From assembly GCA_052326605.1 (NCBI GenBank), contig JBKQMB010000044.1, positions 1 through 64,000 of the forward strand: 64,000 bases of DNA, given 5' to 3'. The position numbers were made by a program, and so were the translations under genes. The notes under the pieces were generated by a model, which was not told where the DNA came from, made no database searches, and saw only the letters and a list, made by a program, of their open reading frames with translations. Shown one piece after another: positions 1 through 8,372 of this stretch (position 1 is its first letter; each line of letters begins with the position of its first letter). This DNA is from Bog-756 sp052326605. GTDB lineage: Bacteria > Actinomycetota > Acidimicrobiia > Acidimicrobiales > RAAP-2.

Positions 1-1126
1 CTTCGACTACTACCTGGCCGGGGGCATCGGCGGGCAGATCGCCTTCATCGCCGCCCCCAGCATGCTCAAGAACCCCCAGGGCACGACCCACCCGGTGGGC
101 ACCGGCCCCTTCGTCTTCCAGGAGTGGGAGGTCAACGACCACTTCACCGCCACCAAGAACCCCCACTACTGGCGGTCGGGCTACCCCTACCTGGACAGCA
201 TCACCTACAAGCCGATCCTCGACGGCAATCAGCTCCTCAACAGCCTCAAGGCGGGCAGCGTGGACATCATCCACTCCTCCCTCTCCGTGGTGACCGCCGG
301 CCTGCGCGGCGACACCTCTCTCGCCTACATCGACGACACCGTCCACGTCGCCGGCGAGCCGGACATGAACTGCATGATGCTCAACCTGGCCAAGCCTCCC
401 TTCGACAACCCCAAGGCCCGCCAGGCGGCAGCCATGGCCATCAACTCCGAGCAGTACACCAAGGTCATCAACCAGGGGATCAATCCGACGTCCAACGGAC
501 CCTTCATCCAGAGCTCGCCCTACTACGTCGCCGACAACGGCTATCCGGAGGCCAACCCGGCCAAGGCGAGGCAGCTGGTCCAACAGGTGGCCCAGGAGAC
601 GGGCAAGCCGGTGGCCTTGACCCTCCAGCACACCCCCGACGCCAGCACGGTGCTCATCGCCGAGTTCCTCCAACAGCAGCTGCAGGTGGTGGGCATGACG
701 GTGACCCTCGACCCCATCCTGCAGAACCAGCAGATCAACAACGCCCTGCTCGGGACGTTCGATGCCACGGTGTGGCGGCAGTTCGGCGCCATCGACCCCG
801 ACCTGAACTACATCTTCTGGAGCACGACCACCATCAACCCCGGGTTCTCCATCAACATGGCCCGCAACAACGACCCGTCCCTGGAGGCGGCCCTGTTGAA
901 GGGCCGCCAGTCCTCCGTCCAGGCGGACCGGGACGCCGCCTACCAGGAGGTGAACAGGCTCATGGGTGCGGACATCCCCTACGCATGGACGGCCCGGGCC
1001 GTGTGGTCGTGCGGCGCCCAGCCCAGCGTGCAGAACTTCAACAATCCGACCACCCCCTCGGGACAGCCGGCTTTCGGATTCGTGACCGGCGCGATCTGGC
1101 CCACCCAGATCTGGCTCGGCTCCTGA
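1..1126 (+). CDS. ABC transporter substrate-binding protein, family 5 (5'-truncated by window edge)
   Basis: C-terminal part of an extracellular solute-binding protein of the oligopeptide/nickel (SBP_bac_5) family, which delivers a peptide-like or other small solute to an ABC permease. The frame is open from base 2, beginning FDYYLAGGIGGQ, so the start lies outside the window. Family features visible are VGTGPFVFQEW, NPHYWRSGYPYLD and the closing IWPTQIWLGS. It is a close paralogue of the next gene: most blocks align without gaps, including WRQFGAIDPDLNYIFWS and FSINMARN. No permease or ATPase gene follows, so the transport partner is elsewhere or upstream of the window. The substrate cannot be read from sequence. 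Confidence 0.9.
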   Translation, partial: FDYYLAGGIGGQIAFIAAPSMLKNPQGTTHPVGTGPFVFQEWEVNDHFTATKNPHYWRSGYPYLDSITYKPILDGNQLLNSLKAGSVDIIHSSLSVVTAGLRGDTSLAYIDDTVHVAGEPDMNCMMLNLAKPPFDNPKARQAAAMAINSEQYTKVINQGINPTSNGPFIQSSPYYVADNGYPEANPAKARQLVQQVAQETGKPVALTLQHTPDASTVLIAEFLQQQLQVVGMTVTLDPILQNQQINNALLGTFDATVWRQFGAIDPDLNYIFWSTTTINPGFSINMARNNDPSLEAALLKGRQSSVQADRDAAYQEVNRLMGADIPYAWTARAVWSCGAQPSVQNFNNPTTPSGQPAFGFVTGAIWPTQIWLGS

Positions 1127-1434
1127 CCGTCCATCGCCGATCCGCTCGGCACTGCCGGGGCGGGACCGCACCGTTCCCCCCGGCGGACCGGCGATGGGCC
1201 AGCCGGTATCGGCGCGCGCCCCGACGCATGGGAGCGATGCCGGCCCGGTAGCCGGGGCCCGCGTCCCCCCGTCCGCGGGCAACGCCCGCCCCGGCCAATC
1301 CCCCGCGACGACGGTCGGAAGGCTAACGTCATCCCGTCGCCGGCGATGCAGGCTTCAGGGGGAGCACGCCGACAGCAACGTTCCATGCGTGCGGCCGACG
1401 GCGGACGCCGCCGTCCGCTTTCCCAAGGGGGAAT
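1127..1434. other. Intergenic region between tandem SBP genes
   Basis: 308 bases without a credible gene. It holds the nested stem-loop at 1131-1197, a small hairpin GCGGAC-(6)-GTCCGC at 1411-1428, and the strong Shine-Dalgarno AAGGGGGA just before the ATG at 1435. Other frames here are GC-biased noise. A promoter for the second SBP gene may lie here but I cannot point to convincing -35/-10 boxes. Confidence 0.5.
1131..1197 (+). terminator. Nested stem-loop after the first SBP gene
   Basis: Five bases after the stop codon an 8-bp perfect inverted repeat, CCATCGCC (1131-1138) and GGCGATGG (1190-1197), encloses a second GC stem, GCCGGGG (1154-1160) and CCCCGGC ending at 1184. There is no T-run, so it may stabilise the mRNA 3' end or terminate in another way rather than act as a classical intrinsic terminator. 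Confidence 0.4.
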
Positions 1435-3117
1435 ATGTCTGACCGAATCGACCGACGCTCGTTTCTGGCGCGGGGGACGGCCACCGGAGTGGGAATCGCC
1501 GCCATTGGCGCCTCGGGGGGTCTGCTGGCCGCCTGCAGCTCGGGGTCGAGCCCGAGTTCAACGACCGGAGCGACCGCGACCCACCCCAACGGCGTCTCGA
1601 CCGCCACACCGAAACCCGGTGGCGCGCTCGTCTTCGGCGTCGACGCCGAGGAGAAGGGTTTCTCCCCGACACAGGGCACGTTCGACGAGGTCGGCATCCT
1701 CTACGCCCGCACGGTCTTCGACCCACTGATGATCCTCGCCGCCGACAGCACCCCACAGCCCTATCTGGCCCAGTCGGTCACCCCGAACGGCGACTACACC
1801 GTGTGGACCATCACCATGCGGCCCAACCTGATCTTCCACAACGGTTCCCCGTGCGACGCCGCCGCGGTGGCTGCCAACTTCGCGGCCCACAAGGCGTCGG
1901 CCCTCACCGGCCCGGCCATCACCACCATCGACACCGTCACCGTCACCAGCCCTCTGGTGGTGACCATCACCATGAAGTCGCCGTGGGTGCCCTTCGACTA
2001 CTACCTGACCGGTGGCATCGGCGGGCAGTTCGCCTTCATCGCCGAGCCCAACTGGCTCAACTCGAACAGCCAGACCAACCCGGTCGGCACCGGCCCGTTC
2101 GTCTTCCAGGAGTGGGTCCCGAACGACCACTTCACCGCCACCAGGAACCCTCACTACTGGCGGTCGGGGTACCCCTACCTGGACAGCGTCACCTACAAGC
2201 CGATTCCCGACCCGGACCAGCTGCTGAGCAGCCTGACCTCCGGATCGGTCGACATCATGCACTCGGACACCCCCAATGCGATCAGTACGCTCCGAAGCGA
2301 CACGTCGCTGGGCTATGTCGACGACTCGACCAACGTCGCCGGAGAATCGGACATGGGCTGCCTCCTGCTCAACCTGGACAAGCCGCCGTTCAACAACCTG
2401 AAGGTGCGCCAGGCCACGGCCTACGCCATCAGCTCGGCCCAGTACGTCAAGGTGATCGACCAGGGGATCTTCCCCACCTCGAACGGGCCCTTCTCCAGCA
2501 ACTCGCCCTACTACGTGGCCGACAACGGCTACCCCGTCTACAACGTGTCGAAGGCCAAACAGCTCGTCCAGGAGGCGCAGCAGGAGACGGGCCAGCCGGT
2601 GTCGGTCACCGTCAACCATGTGCCCGACCCGACCACGACCCGGATCGCCGAATACCTGCAGCAGGCCCTGGAGACGGCCGGCATCACGGTGACCCTCAGC
2701 CCGATCCAGCAGGCCCAGATCATCAACACGGCCCTGCTGGGCACCTTCCAGGCCCAGGTGTGGCGGCAGTTCGGCGCGGTCGACCCGGACATGAACTACA
2801 TCTTCTGGAGCCCGACCAACGCCAACACGCCGGGGTTCTCGATCAACATGGCCCGCAACTCCGACCCGACCATGCAGACGGCCCTGCTCCAGGGGCGCCA
2901 GTCTCCGAACAAGTCGGACCGGATCGCCGCCTACCAGCAAGTCAGCAAGTTGCTGGGCTCCGACATCCCCTACGTCTGGTACGACCGGACCGTTTGGGCC
3001 ATCGGAGCCCAGCCCACAGTCGAGAACTTCGACAACCCGACCACGCCTGCCGGCGCCAAGGCCTTCGGGTTGATCGGCGGGGCGATCTGGCCCACCCAGA
3101 TCTGGCTGAACTCCTGA
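1435..3117 (+). CDS. Tat-exported substrate-binding lipoprotein, ABC family 5
   Basis: Complete 560-residue extracellular solute-binding protein. The N-terminus DRRSFLARGTATGVG is a twin-arginine signal, and LLAACSSG around residues 30-37 is a lipobox, so it should be exported folded and anchored as a lipoprotein. After a Ser/Thr linker the SBP_bac_5 fold starts at GGALVFGVDAEEKGF. Length fits the family. The start is fixed by Shine-Dalgarno AAGGGGGA five bases before the ATG. It is a tandem paralogue of the gene ending at 1126 and lies 55 bp upstream of a two-component system; with no permease nearby, it may be an orphan binding protein or sensor partner (inference). Confidence 0.93.
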   Translation: MSDRIDRRSFLARGTATGVGIAAIGASGGLLAACSSGSSPSSTTGATATHPNGVSTATPKPGGALVFGVDAEEKGFSPTQGTFDEVGILYARTVFDPLMILAADSTPQPYLAQSVTPNGDYTVWTITMRPNLIFHNGSPCDAAAVAANFAAHKASALTGPAITTIDTVTVTSPLVVTITMKSPWVPFDYYLTGGIGGQFAFIAEPNWLNSNSQTNPVGTGPFVFQEWVPNDHFTATRNPHYWRSGYPYLDSVTYKPIPDPDQLLSSLTSGSVDIMHSDTPNAISTLRSDTSLGYVDDSTNVAGESDMGCLLLNLDKPPFNNLKVRQATAYAISSAQYVKVIDQGIFPTSNGPFSSNSPYYVADNGYPVYNVSKAKQLVQEAQQETGQPVSVTVNHVPDPTTTRIAEYLQQALETAGITVTLSPIQQAQIINTALLGTFQAQVWRQFGAVDPDMNYIFWSPTNANTPGFSINMARNSDPTMQTALLQGRQSPNKSDRIAAYQQVSKLLGSDIPYVWYDRTVWAIGAQPTVENFDNPTTPAGAKAFGLIGGAIWPTQIWLNS

Positions 3118-3172
3118 TCCGCCCCGGCCGACCTGCCCTCCCGGGGACGGTCGGCCGTGTCATGATCGGACG

Positions 3173-3850
3173 ATGAGTCGAATCCTGATCGTCGAGGACG
3201 ACGAGCGGATCCGGTCGTCGATGCGGCTGGCCCTGGAGGACGAGGGCTACACCGTGGAGGATGTGGCCAGCGGCGAGGAGGCGGCAAGCCGCTTCACCGA
3301 GGAGCCGGCAGAGCTGGTGCTCATCGACCTGATGCTCCCGGGTATCGACGGATTCGAGACCTGTCGGACCCTGCGAAGCCAGAGCACGGTTCCCATCATC
3401 ATGGTGACCGCCCGCTCCGACACCCACGACGTCGTCGCCGGCCTCGAGGCGGGCGCCGACGACTACGTCACCAAGCCATTCGTGGCCAAGGAGCTGGCGG
3501 CCCGGATCCGCGCCCTGCTCCGGCGGTCGCGCCCCACCGACGCGGGCGACTCCGCACTCAGCTTCGGCGACGTGGAGATCGAACGAGACGCCGGCGTGGT
3601 GCGCCGCGACGGCCAGGAGGTCCACTGCACCCGCACCGAGTTCCGGCTGCTCTGCGAGTTGGCCGACCACCCGGGCAAGGTGCTCAGCCGCGAGCACCTC
3701 CTCGAGCGGGTCTGGGGCTACGACTACTTCGGCGACGGGCGCCTCGTCGACGTGCACGTACGCCGTCTACGCACCAAAGTCGAGCCCGACCCGGCCAATC
3801 CCCGCTTCATCCTCACTGTCCGGGGCATGGGCTACAAGCTGGCGGTCTGA
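3173..3850 (+). CDS. mtrA: OmpR-family response regulator (MtrA-like)
   Basis: 225-residue transcriptional regulator. The receiver domain (1-115) has the acidic pair ED at residues 8-10, phospho-acceptor Asp52 in LVLIDLMLPG, the conserved Thr in IIMVTA and Lys in TKPF. The C-terminal winged helix (about 130-223) contains LTRTEF-type sequence CTRTEFRLLCEL and DVHVRRLRTKVEPDP. It is followed after 3 bp by its histidine kinase and then a GerMN lipoprotein, the mtrA-mtrB-lpqB order known in Actinobacteria, where the system controls cell-wall and division genes. The symbol rests on this order and general similarity; another OmpR-class pair is possible. Confidence 0.88.
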   Translation: MSRILIVEDDERIRSSMRLALEDEGYTVEDVASGEEAASRFTEEPAELVLIDLMLPGIDGFETCRTLRSQSTVPIIMVTARSDTHDVVAGLEAGADDYVTKPFVAKELAARIRALLRRSRPTDAGDSALSFGDVEIERDAGVVRRDGQEVHCTRTEFRLLCELADHPGKVLSREHLLERVWGYDYFGDGRLVDVHVRRLRTKVEPDPANPRFILTVRGMGYKLAV

Positions 3851-3853
3851 CCG

Positions 3854-5410
3854 GTGGCCCAGGCGGTGCACCGGGCCGCGACAGAAGCTCCTACCAACGG
3901 TGAGGACGCCGGCCGACCCTCCGGCAACTCGGCACAAGGGCCGATCCGAAAAGCCCGCCGCACCCGGCTGTCGGGCGGACTGGGGCTCCGGGCCCGGGTC
4001 ACTGCGGCATTTGCCATTGGTGCCTTTGCCCTCTCCACCATGATGGCCGGCATCACGTACTTCGCCGCCCGCCAGACCTTTCTCAACGAGCGCCAGACCG
4101 CTTCGCAACGCCAGGCCTTCGCCAACGCCTCGTTGATCCAGAACGCGCTCCGCTCGCCCGGTACCCAGGTCGACCAGTTGATCTCGTCGGTGGACACCCT
4201 GCCCGGATCACGGTCGGTGCTGGAGGCCGGCGGCCAGTGGTACGCAACGTCGATCTCTGTGGGCCAGAGCGCCGTCCCCGTCCAGGAGCGCACCCTCGTC
4301 CTGGCCGGCACGCCGGCTTCCCAGCTCTTCTCCCTCGGCGGGACTCCCCAACTGGTGATCGGCGTGCCGCTCCCGGCGGTGCATGCCGCCTACTTCGAGG
4401 TGTTCTCGTTGGACGAGCTGGCCGGCACGCTGCGGGCCCTGGCCTTCGCTCTCGCCGCAGCCGCCCTGGTCACCACCCTCGCCGGGGCCGCCGTCGGACG
4501 ATGGGCCAGCTCTCGGGCACTGCGCCCGCTCTCCGACGTGACCGATGCAGCAGTGGCCATCGCCGGTGGTGAGCTCGACACGCGGATGGAGGTCGGCGAC
4601 GACGTCGACCTCCAGGAACTGGCCTCCGCGTTCAACCGGATGACCGCGGCCTTGCAGGACCGCATCGAACGGGAGGCCCGGTTCACGTCGGACGTCAGCC
4701 ACGAGCTCCGCTCACCGCTCACCACGCTCATGGCAACCGTGGGCGTGCTCGAGGGCCACCGGGACGAGTTGGGCCCGCGAGCGCAGAGCGCCCTCGATCT
4801 GCTCGACGGGGATCTGAGGCGGTTCACGCGCATGGTGGACGACCTCCTGGAGATCTCGAGGTTCGACGCCGGTTCCGCCGAGCTCTCGCTGGACGAGGTC
4901 GACCCCGGGGAGCTGGTCCGCCGGTCGGTGACCGCGTCCGCCCCCGTCGGCGGCGACGGCCACCGGGCTGCGGTCGCCTTTCCAGTGGAGATCGGTGAGG
5001 GCGTCACGGGCCTGCGGCTCCGGGTCGACAAGCGGAGGTTCGAGCGGGTCATGGCCAATCTGGTCGAGAACGCCTCGCTCTACGCCGGAGGTGTCAGCAG
5101 GGTCATCGTCGAACGCCACCCCGGCGTGGCCGGTGCCGAGCCGCCCCGGACCATCCGGGTCATCGTCGAGGATCGGGGACCGGGGATCCCAGAACACGAG
5201 CGCCAGCACCTGTTCGAACGCTTCTACCGGGGAAGCCGGGCCGGCCAGCGGGCCTCCAGCCAAGGCACCGGTCTCGGGCTGTCCCTGGTGGCCGAGCACG
5301 TCCGGCTCCATGGCGGCCGGATGTGGATCGAAGACGCACCGGGCCACGGGTCGAGGTTCGTCGTCGAACTCCCCCTCCAACCGGTCGACTCCGAGCCGGT
5401 GATCCCGTGA
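3854..5410 (+). CDS. mtrB: Sensor histidine kinase (MtrB-like)
   Basis: 518-residue membrane kinase partnered with the response regulator 3 bp upstream. It has a charged cytoplasmic N-terminus, TM1 about residues 50-72, an extracytoplasmic sensor region, TM2 about 195-217, a HAMP linker, the HisKA motif FTSDVSHELRSPLTTL with phospho-His near residue 283, and an HATPase domain with NLVENAS (N box), EDRGPGIPEHE (G1) and GTGLGLSLV (G2). All catalytic boxes are intact. Start is GTG; no strong Shine-Dalgarno is seen, which fits translational coupling. The stop overlaps the next start (GTGA), so sensor and lipoprotein are probably co-translated. MtrB identity is inferred from gene order. Confidence 0.88.
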   Translation: MAQAVHRAATEAPTNGEDAGRPSGNSAQGPIRKARRTRLSGGLGLRARVTAAFAIGAFALSTMMAGITYFAARQTFLNERQTASQRQAFANASLIQNALRSPGTQVDQLISSVDTLPGSRSVLEAGGQWYATSISVGQSAVPVQERTLVLAGTPASQLFSLGGTPQLVIGVPLPAVHAAYFEVFSLDELAGTLRALAFALAAAALVTTLAGAAVGRWASSRALRPLSDVTDAAVAIAGGELDTRMEVGDDVDLQELASAFNRMTAALQDRIEREARFTSDVSHELRSPLTTLMATVGVLEGHRDELGPRAQSALDLLDGDLRRFTRMVDDLLEISRFDAGSAELSLDEVDPGELVRRSVTASAPVGGDGHRAAVAFPVEIGEGVTGLRLRVDKRRFERVMANLVENASLYAGGVSRVIVERHPGVAGAEPPRTIRVIVEDRGPGIPEHERQHLFERFYRGSRAGQRASSQGTGLGLSLVAEHVRLHGGRMWIEDAPGHGSRFVVELPLQPVDSEPVIP

Positions 5411-6033
5411 CCCGTCCGAGCAGCCGGAGCGTTCAGGGAAGTGGGAGCACCCGACTCCTTGCCGGTACGGCCACGCTGGTGCTGGTGGTGTGCGCGGCGT
5501 GCGGGATCCCGACCACCGGAGGCCCCACGGCGATCGCCAAGTCGGATGTGCCGTTCCACCTCCTGAATCCGGCCCCTCCGACCACGGTCAACTCGACGCT
5601 GCCGCCTGAGGTCGGTGTCTCCGAGCCCATCTTCCTGGTCGCCCCCAGCCTGCACCTGGAGGAGGTGTCCCGCGACGTCCAGATTCCCGCCACCCTCAGC
5701 GAGATCCTCGGGGCCCTGCTCGAAGGGCCGACCGCTGCCGAGTCGGCGGCAGGCCTCCAGAGCTTCCTGACCGGCAGCCGCACGCAGGTCGTCACCACGG
5801 TGGCCGGTGGGATCGCCACCGTCAACTTCACCACCAACCCGATTCAGGTGGTCGGCCCCGATCAGACCCTGGCCATCGCCCAGGTCGTGTTCACCGCCAC
5901 CCAACAGCCCGGGGTCACCGGGGTCACCTTCCAGATCGCCGGCCAGCCGATCGAGGTCCCCACAGCCAACGGGGTGCAGGTGCCGGGCCCGGTGGATCGC
6001 ACATCCTACGTGCCCCAGGCACCGCTCCCGTGA
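5407..6033 (+). CDS. GerMN-domain lipoprotein (short LpqB-like)
   Basis: 208-residue exported protein. The GTG start at 5407 overlaps the kinase stop by four bases, which is why I prefer it to the longer in-frame extension. The N-terminus has a hydrophobic signal LLAGTATLVLVVCAACG with a lipobox-like Cys. The body is a GerMN (sporulation/LpqB) domain, with blocks TLSEILGALLEGPTAAES and GIATVNFTTNP. Actinobacterial LpqB proteins have GerMN followed by a C-terminal beta-propeller and are near 580 residues; here only the GerMN part exists. LpqB modulates MtrB activity in mycobacteria, so a similar sensory accessory role is likely. Confidence 0.8.
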   Translation: MTRPSSRSVQGSGSTRLLAGTATLVLVVCAACGIPTTGGPTAIAKSDVPFHLLNPAPPTTVNSTLPPEVGVSEPIFLVAPSLHLEEVSRDVQIPATLSEILGALLEGPTAAESAAGLQSFLTGSRTQVVTTVAGGIATVNFTTNPIQVVGPDQTLAIAQVVFTATQQPGVTGVTFQIAGQPIEVPTANGVQVPGPVDRTSYVPQAPLP

Positions 6034-6046
6034 CCGGTCGGCGGCC

Positions 6047-6448
6047 TCAGGACGGGGCGGGCAAGGCCCAGGTTATCCGGGGTGCGTCGAGCCAGAGGTG
6101 CTCGAGGTCGTAGAACTCGCGGGCCTCGTCCAGAAAGATGTGCACCAGGAACTCGCCATAGTCCATCAGGACCCAGCGGGCGTCAGTCAGGCCCTCGACC
6201 CGAAGCGGCGACTGGCCGCCCGACCCCTTGACCTGCAGCTCCACCTCGTCGACGATGGCTTTGACCTGGCGGGAAGTGCGACCGCTGGTGATCACGAAGG
6301 CGTCGGTGACCCCTAGCAGCTCACCCATCGCCAGGATGACCGTGTCCTCGCCCGACTTCGCCTCGGCAGCGCGTGCTGCAACGATACTCTCCTCGGGGAC
6401 GGCGGGGTCATCGTGTTCGACGACGGGCACGGCGCTGGTCGATGTCAA
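6047..6448 (-). CDS. rsfS: Ribosome silencing factor RsfS
   Basis: 133-residue member of the RsfS/Iojap family, which binds ribosomal protein L14 and blocks 30S-50S joining under nutrient limitation. Family blocks are visible: DAFVITSGRTSRQVKAI, GLTDARWVLMDYGEFLVHIF and REFYDLEHLW near the end. I chose the TTG start at 6448 because AGGAG lies about 8 bases upstream and it overlaps the stop of the upstream membrane-protein gene (TTGA); the longer frame to 6640 is out-of-family arginine-rich sequence. It follows nadD and a small membrane gene, the usual nadD...rsfS neighbourhood in Actinobacteria. Confidence 0.93.
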   Translation of the reverse strand: MTSTSAVPVVEHDDPAVPEESIVAARAAEAKSGEDTVILAMGELLGVTDAFVITSGRTSRQVKAIVDEVELQVKGSGGQSPLRVEGLTDARWVLMDYGEFLVHIFLDEAREFYDLEHLWLDAPRITWALPAPS

Positions 6449-6810
6449 GGGTCGGCTCCTTCTGGCGCTGCTGCGCCGTGGGTTTCGGGGGGCTGCGGGT
6501 CGAGCGGGACGAAGCGGGGATGGGTGGCGGGGAGGAGCGCGAGCGCGGGCCCGACCCCTTGGGGGCCCGCGGCCCGGTTGCGGGCCAAGTCCACGACCAG
6601 GATAGTGAGGGCGAGGCACACGGCGACCACCACGGCGCACAGTACCGAGAGCCGCCGCCGCTGGCGGCGGACCTCACGGAGGGCCCGGCGGCCGTCGGTC
6701 CGGGGGCGATCAGGTGAAGGCCCTGGTGGTGCATCACCTGGTACGGGCGGATGCGGGTCGGGGGGACGTGGGGTGGTGCCTGACTCGGTGGGCGTCATCC
6801 GCACAGTCAT
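6445..6810 (-). CDS. Small proline-rich single-pass membrane protein between nadD and rsfS
   Basis: 121 residues, no family recognised. The first 35 residues are Pro/Thr rich (PRPPDPHPPVPGDAPPGPSP), then a basic stretch RRALREVRRQRRRLS, one TM helix LCAVVVAVCLALTILVVDLA, and a short Ala/Pro-rich outside tail. Charge distribution predicts N-in, C-out. Its ATG overlaps the nadD stop (ATGA) and its stop overlaps the rsfS TTG start (TTGA), so it is translationally locked between two conserved genes and is unlikely to be spurious. Many actinobacteria have a LytR-type membrane protein at this position; this one lacks that domain and could be a reduced substitute (inference). Confidence 0.72.
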   Translation of the reverse strand: MTVRMTPTESGTTPRPPDPHPPVPGDAPPGPSPDRPRTDGRRALREVRRQRRRLSVLCAVVVAVCLALTILVVDLARNRAAGPQGVGPALALLPATHPRFVPLDPQPPETHGAAAPEGADP

Positions 6811-7403
6811 CTCCCCGTAGCGTACAGACCTCGTTGCACGATGCAATGGATGACCGGATCGGGAACCAGCCCCGCCAGCGACTCCCCCGCCTCGATGCGC
6901 CTCCGGAGCTCGGTGCTCGAGACGTCGAAGGGTGCCACCGGCACGTCGACGCCATGCCAGCCCGGAGGTGGTGCCACCCTGGGGGCGCCCGGCCGGCCGA
7001 CCACTGCCAGGGTCACCAGGTCGCGCAGTGCGGGCTCGTCCTTCCATGTGGGGAGCTCAGCCACGACGTCGGAGCCGACCACCAGGACCAGCGCCGCATG
7101 CGGCTCGAGGCGCCGAAGCTGCTCGACCGTGTCGATCGTGTAGGACGGCCCACCCCGGTCGATCTCCATCCGGCACGGCTCCAGTCCGGGCCGTCCCTCT
7201 ACGGCTGCCGCCACCATCGCATAGCGATCCTCCGCCGGCGTCACCGACCGACCCTGCTTCTGCCAGGGCTCGTTGGCCACCACCAGCAGCATGCGGTCGA
7301 GCCCCAGGGCCCGGCCCACCGCCTCGGCCACTTCCACATGGGCGGTGTGGATCGGATCGAACGTGCCGCCGAAGATCCCGATCCGCGTGGCCTCCCTAGC
7401 CAC
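6807..7403 (-). CDS. nadD: Nicotinate-nucleotide adenylyltransferase
   Basis: 198-residue enzyme that adenylates nicotinate mononucleotide to deamido-NAD in NAD biosynthesis. It has the nucleotidyltransferase signature GIFGGTFDPIHTAH near the N-terminus, the substrate-loop region NEPWQKQ, and the C-terminal SSTELRRRI motif. I chose the GTG at 7403, which gives normal family length; the longer frame overlaps the upstream LLM gene. Only one base separates this start from the LLM stop, and its own stop overlaps the next gene, so the set is one operon. Confidence 0.94.
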   Translation of the reverse strand: MAREATRIGIFGGTFDPIHTAHVEVAEAVGRALGLDRMLLVVANEPWQKQGRSVTPAEDRYAMVAAAVEGRPGLEPCRMEIDRGGPSYTIDTVEQLRRLEPHAALVLVVGSDVVAELPTWKDEPALRDLVTLAVVGRPGAPRVAPPPGWHGVDVPVAPFDVSSTELRRRIEAGESLAGLVPDPVIHCIVQRGLYATGR

Positions 7404-7404
7404 C

Positions 7405-8334
7405 TCAGGTACCGGACAACGCTGCCACCACCGGCGAGAACGCCTCCATCTCCGCTTCGTGCACCACGATGTAGGAGAAGCCGTACAGCTCACGACGATG
7501 GCGGAGGGTCTCGATGATCTGGTCGGTAGTGCCGACCAGCGCGATCGGCGAGCCGGCCACCTGCTCGGCGGTCACCGCCAGCAGGCCGGCCAGTCGTTCG
7601 ATGGCCTCGTCCCGATCAGGGACGACCTGGACCAGGAAGGTCAGTACCTGCAGTTCGAGCCGCTCGAACCGGTCGCCGGCGGCCTCTCTGATCCACGCCA
7701 ACCGCTGGTGGTAGTACTCGGCTGTGGTGGTCTCGAGGACCTCGGACCCGATGTGCCCGGCGGCCAGGCTCGGGTTCACACCGACGATGTCGGCCTCGCG
7801 GGCGGCGATGCCCAGTACCCGCCGCCCGCCGCCGCCGATGATGATCCGCGGATGGGGACGCTGGTGGGGCTCGGGTGCACCTACGGCCCGGGTGATCCGG
7901 TAGTGCTCCCCCTCGAAGGTGGCCGTGCCCTCCGACCACAGGGACTTCATCACCGCCAGGCTCTCGGCCATCCGGCTGATCCGCACGCCGGCAGCGTCCT
8001 CGGTGATGCCCGCCTGCTCGTAGTCGGCGCGCATCCACCCGGCCCCCAGGCCGAATTCGACCCGGCCCTCGGAGACGAGGTCGAGCGTGGCGATCTCCTT
8101 GGCCAGGACCACCGGGTGCCGGTAGTCGTTGCCGAAGACCAGGGATCCCACCCGGAGGGTGGAGGTGGCCTCGGCCGCCACGGTGAGCGCCACCAGGGGG
8201 CCGAACTGGTCCTCGAAGTGGTCGGGGATGAACAGGGTCGAGTAACCGAGGCCCTCGATCGTGCGGGCGAGGTCGCGCCAGGCACGGCCAGATGCAGCCC
8301 GGGACAGCTGGACTCCGAATCGGAAAGGTGGCAT
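7405..8334 (-). CDS. LLM-class F420-dependent oxidoreductase
   Basis: 309-residue luciferase-like monooxygenase-fold protein of the probable coenzyme-F420-dependent group (resembling the MSMEG_2516 subfamily). Visible features are the N-terminal strand RFGVQLS, STLFIPDHF, ATSTLRVGSLVFGNDYRHPV, and EGRVEFGLGAGWMRADYEQAGI, which form the TIM-barrel and flavin/deazaflavin pocket. F420 use is typical of Actinobacteria. The substrate is unknown. It is the first gene of a leftward run into nadD and is divergent from the DAHP synthase with only about 38 bp between starts, so the two promoters must be very compact or the mRNAs leaderless. Confidence 0.88.
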   Translation of the reverse strand: MPPFRFGVQLSRAASGRAWRDLARTIEGLGYSTLFIPDHFEDQFGPLVALTVAAEATSTLRVGSLVFGNDYRHPVVLAKEIATLDLVSEGRVEFGLGAGWMRADYEQAGITEDAAGVRISRMAESLAVMKSLWSEGTATFEGEHYRITRAVGAPEPHQRPHPRIIIGGGGRRVLGIAAREADIVGVNPSLAAGHIGSEVLETTTAEYYHQRLAWIREAAGDRFERLELQVLTFLVQVVPDRDEAIERLAGLLAVTAEQVAGSPIALVGTTDQIIETLRHRRELYGFSYIVVHEAEMEAFSPVVAALSGT

Positions 8335-8372
8335 GTTCCGAGCCTAGGGCCGGAGGCCTTACGCTGTTGGCC

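Noticed and set aside
8335..8372. Riboswitch or attenuator before the DAHP synthase
   Set aside because: The divergent gap is only 38 bp, too short for such an element.
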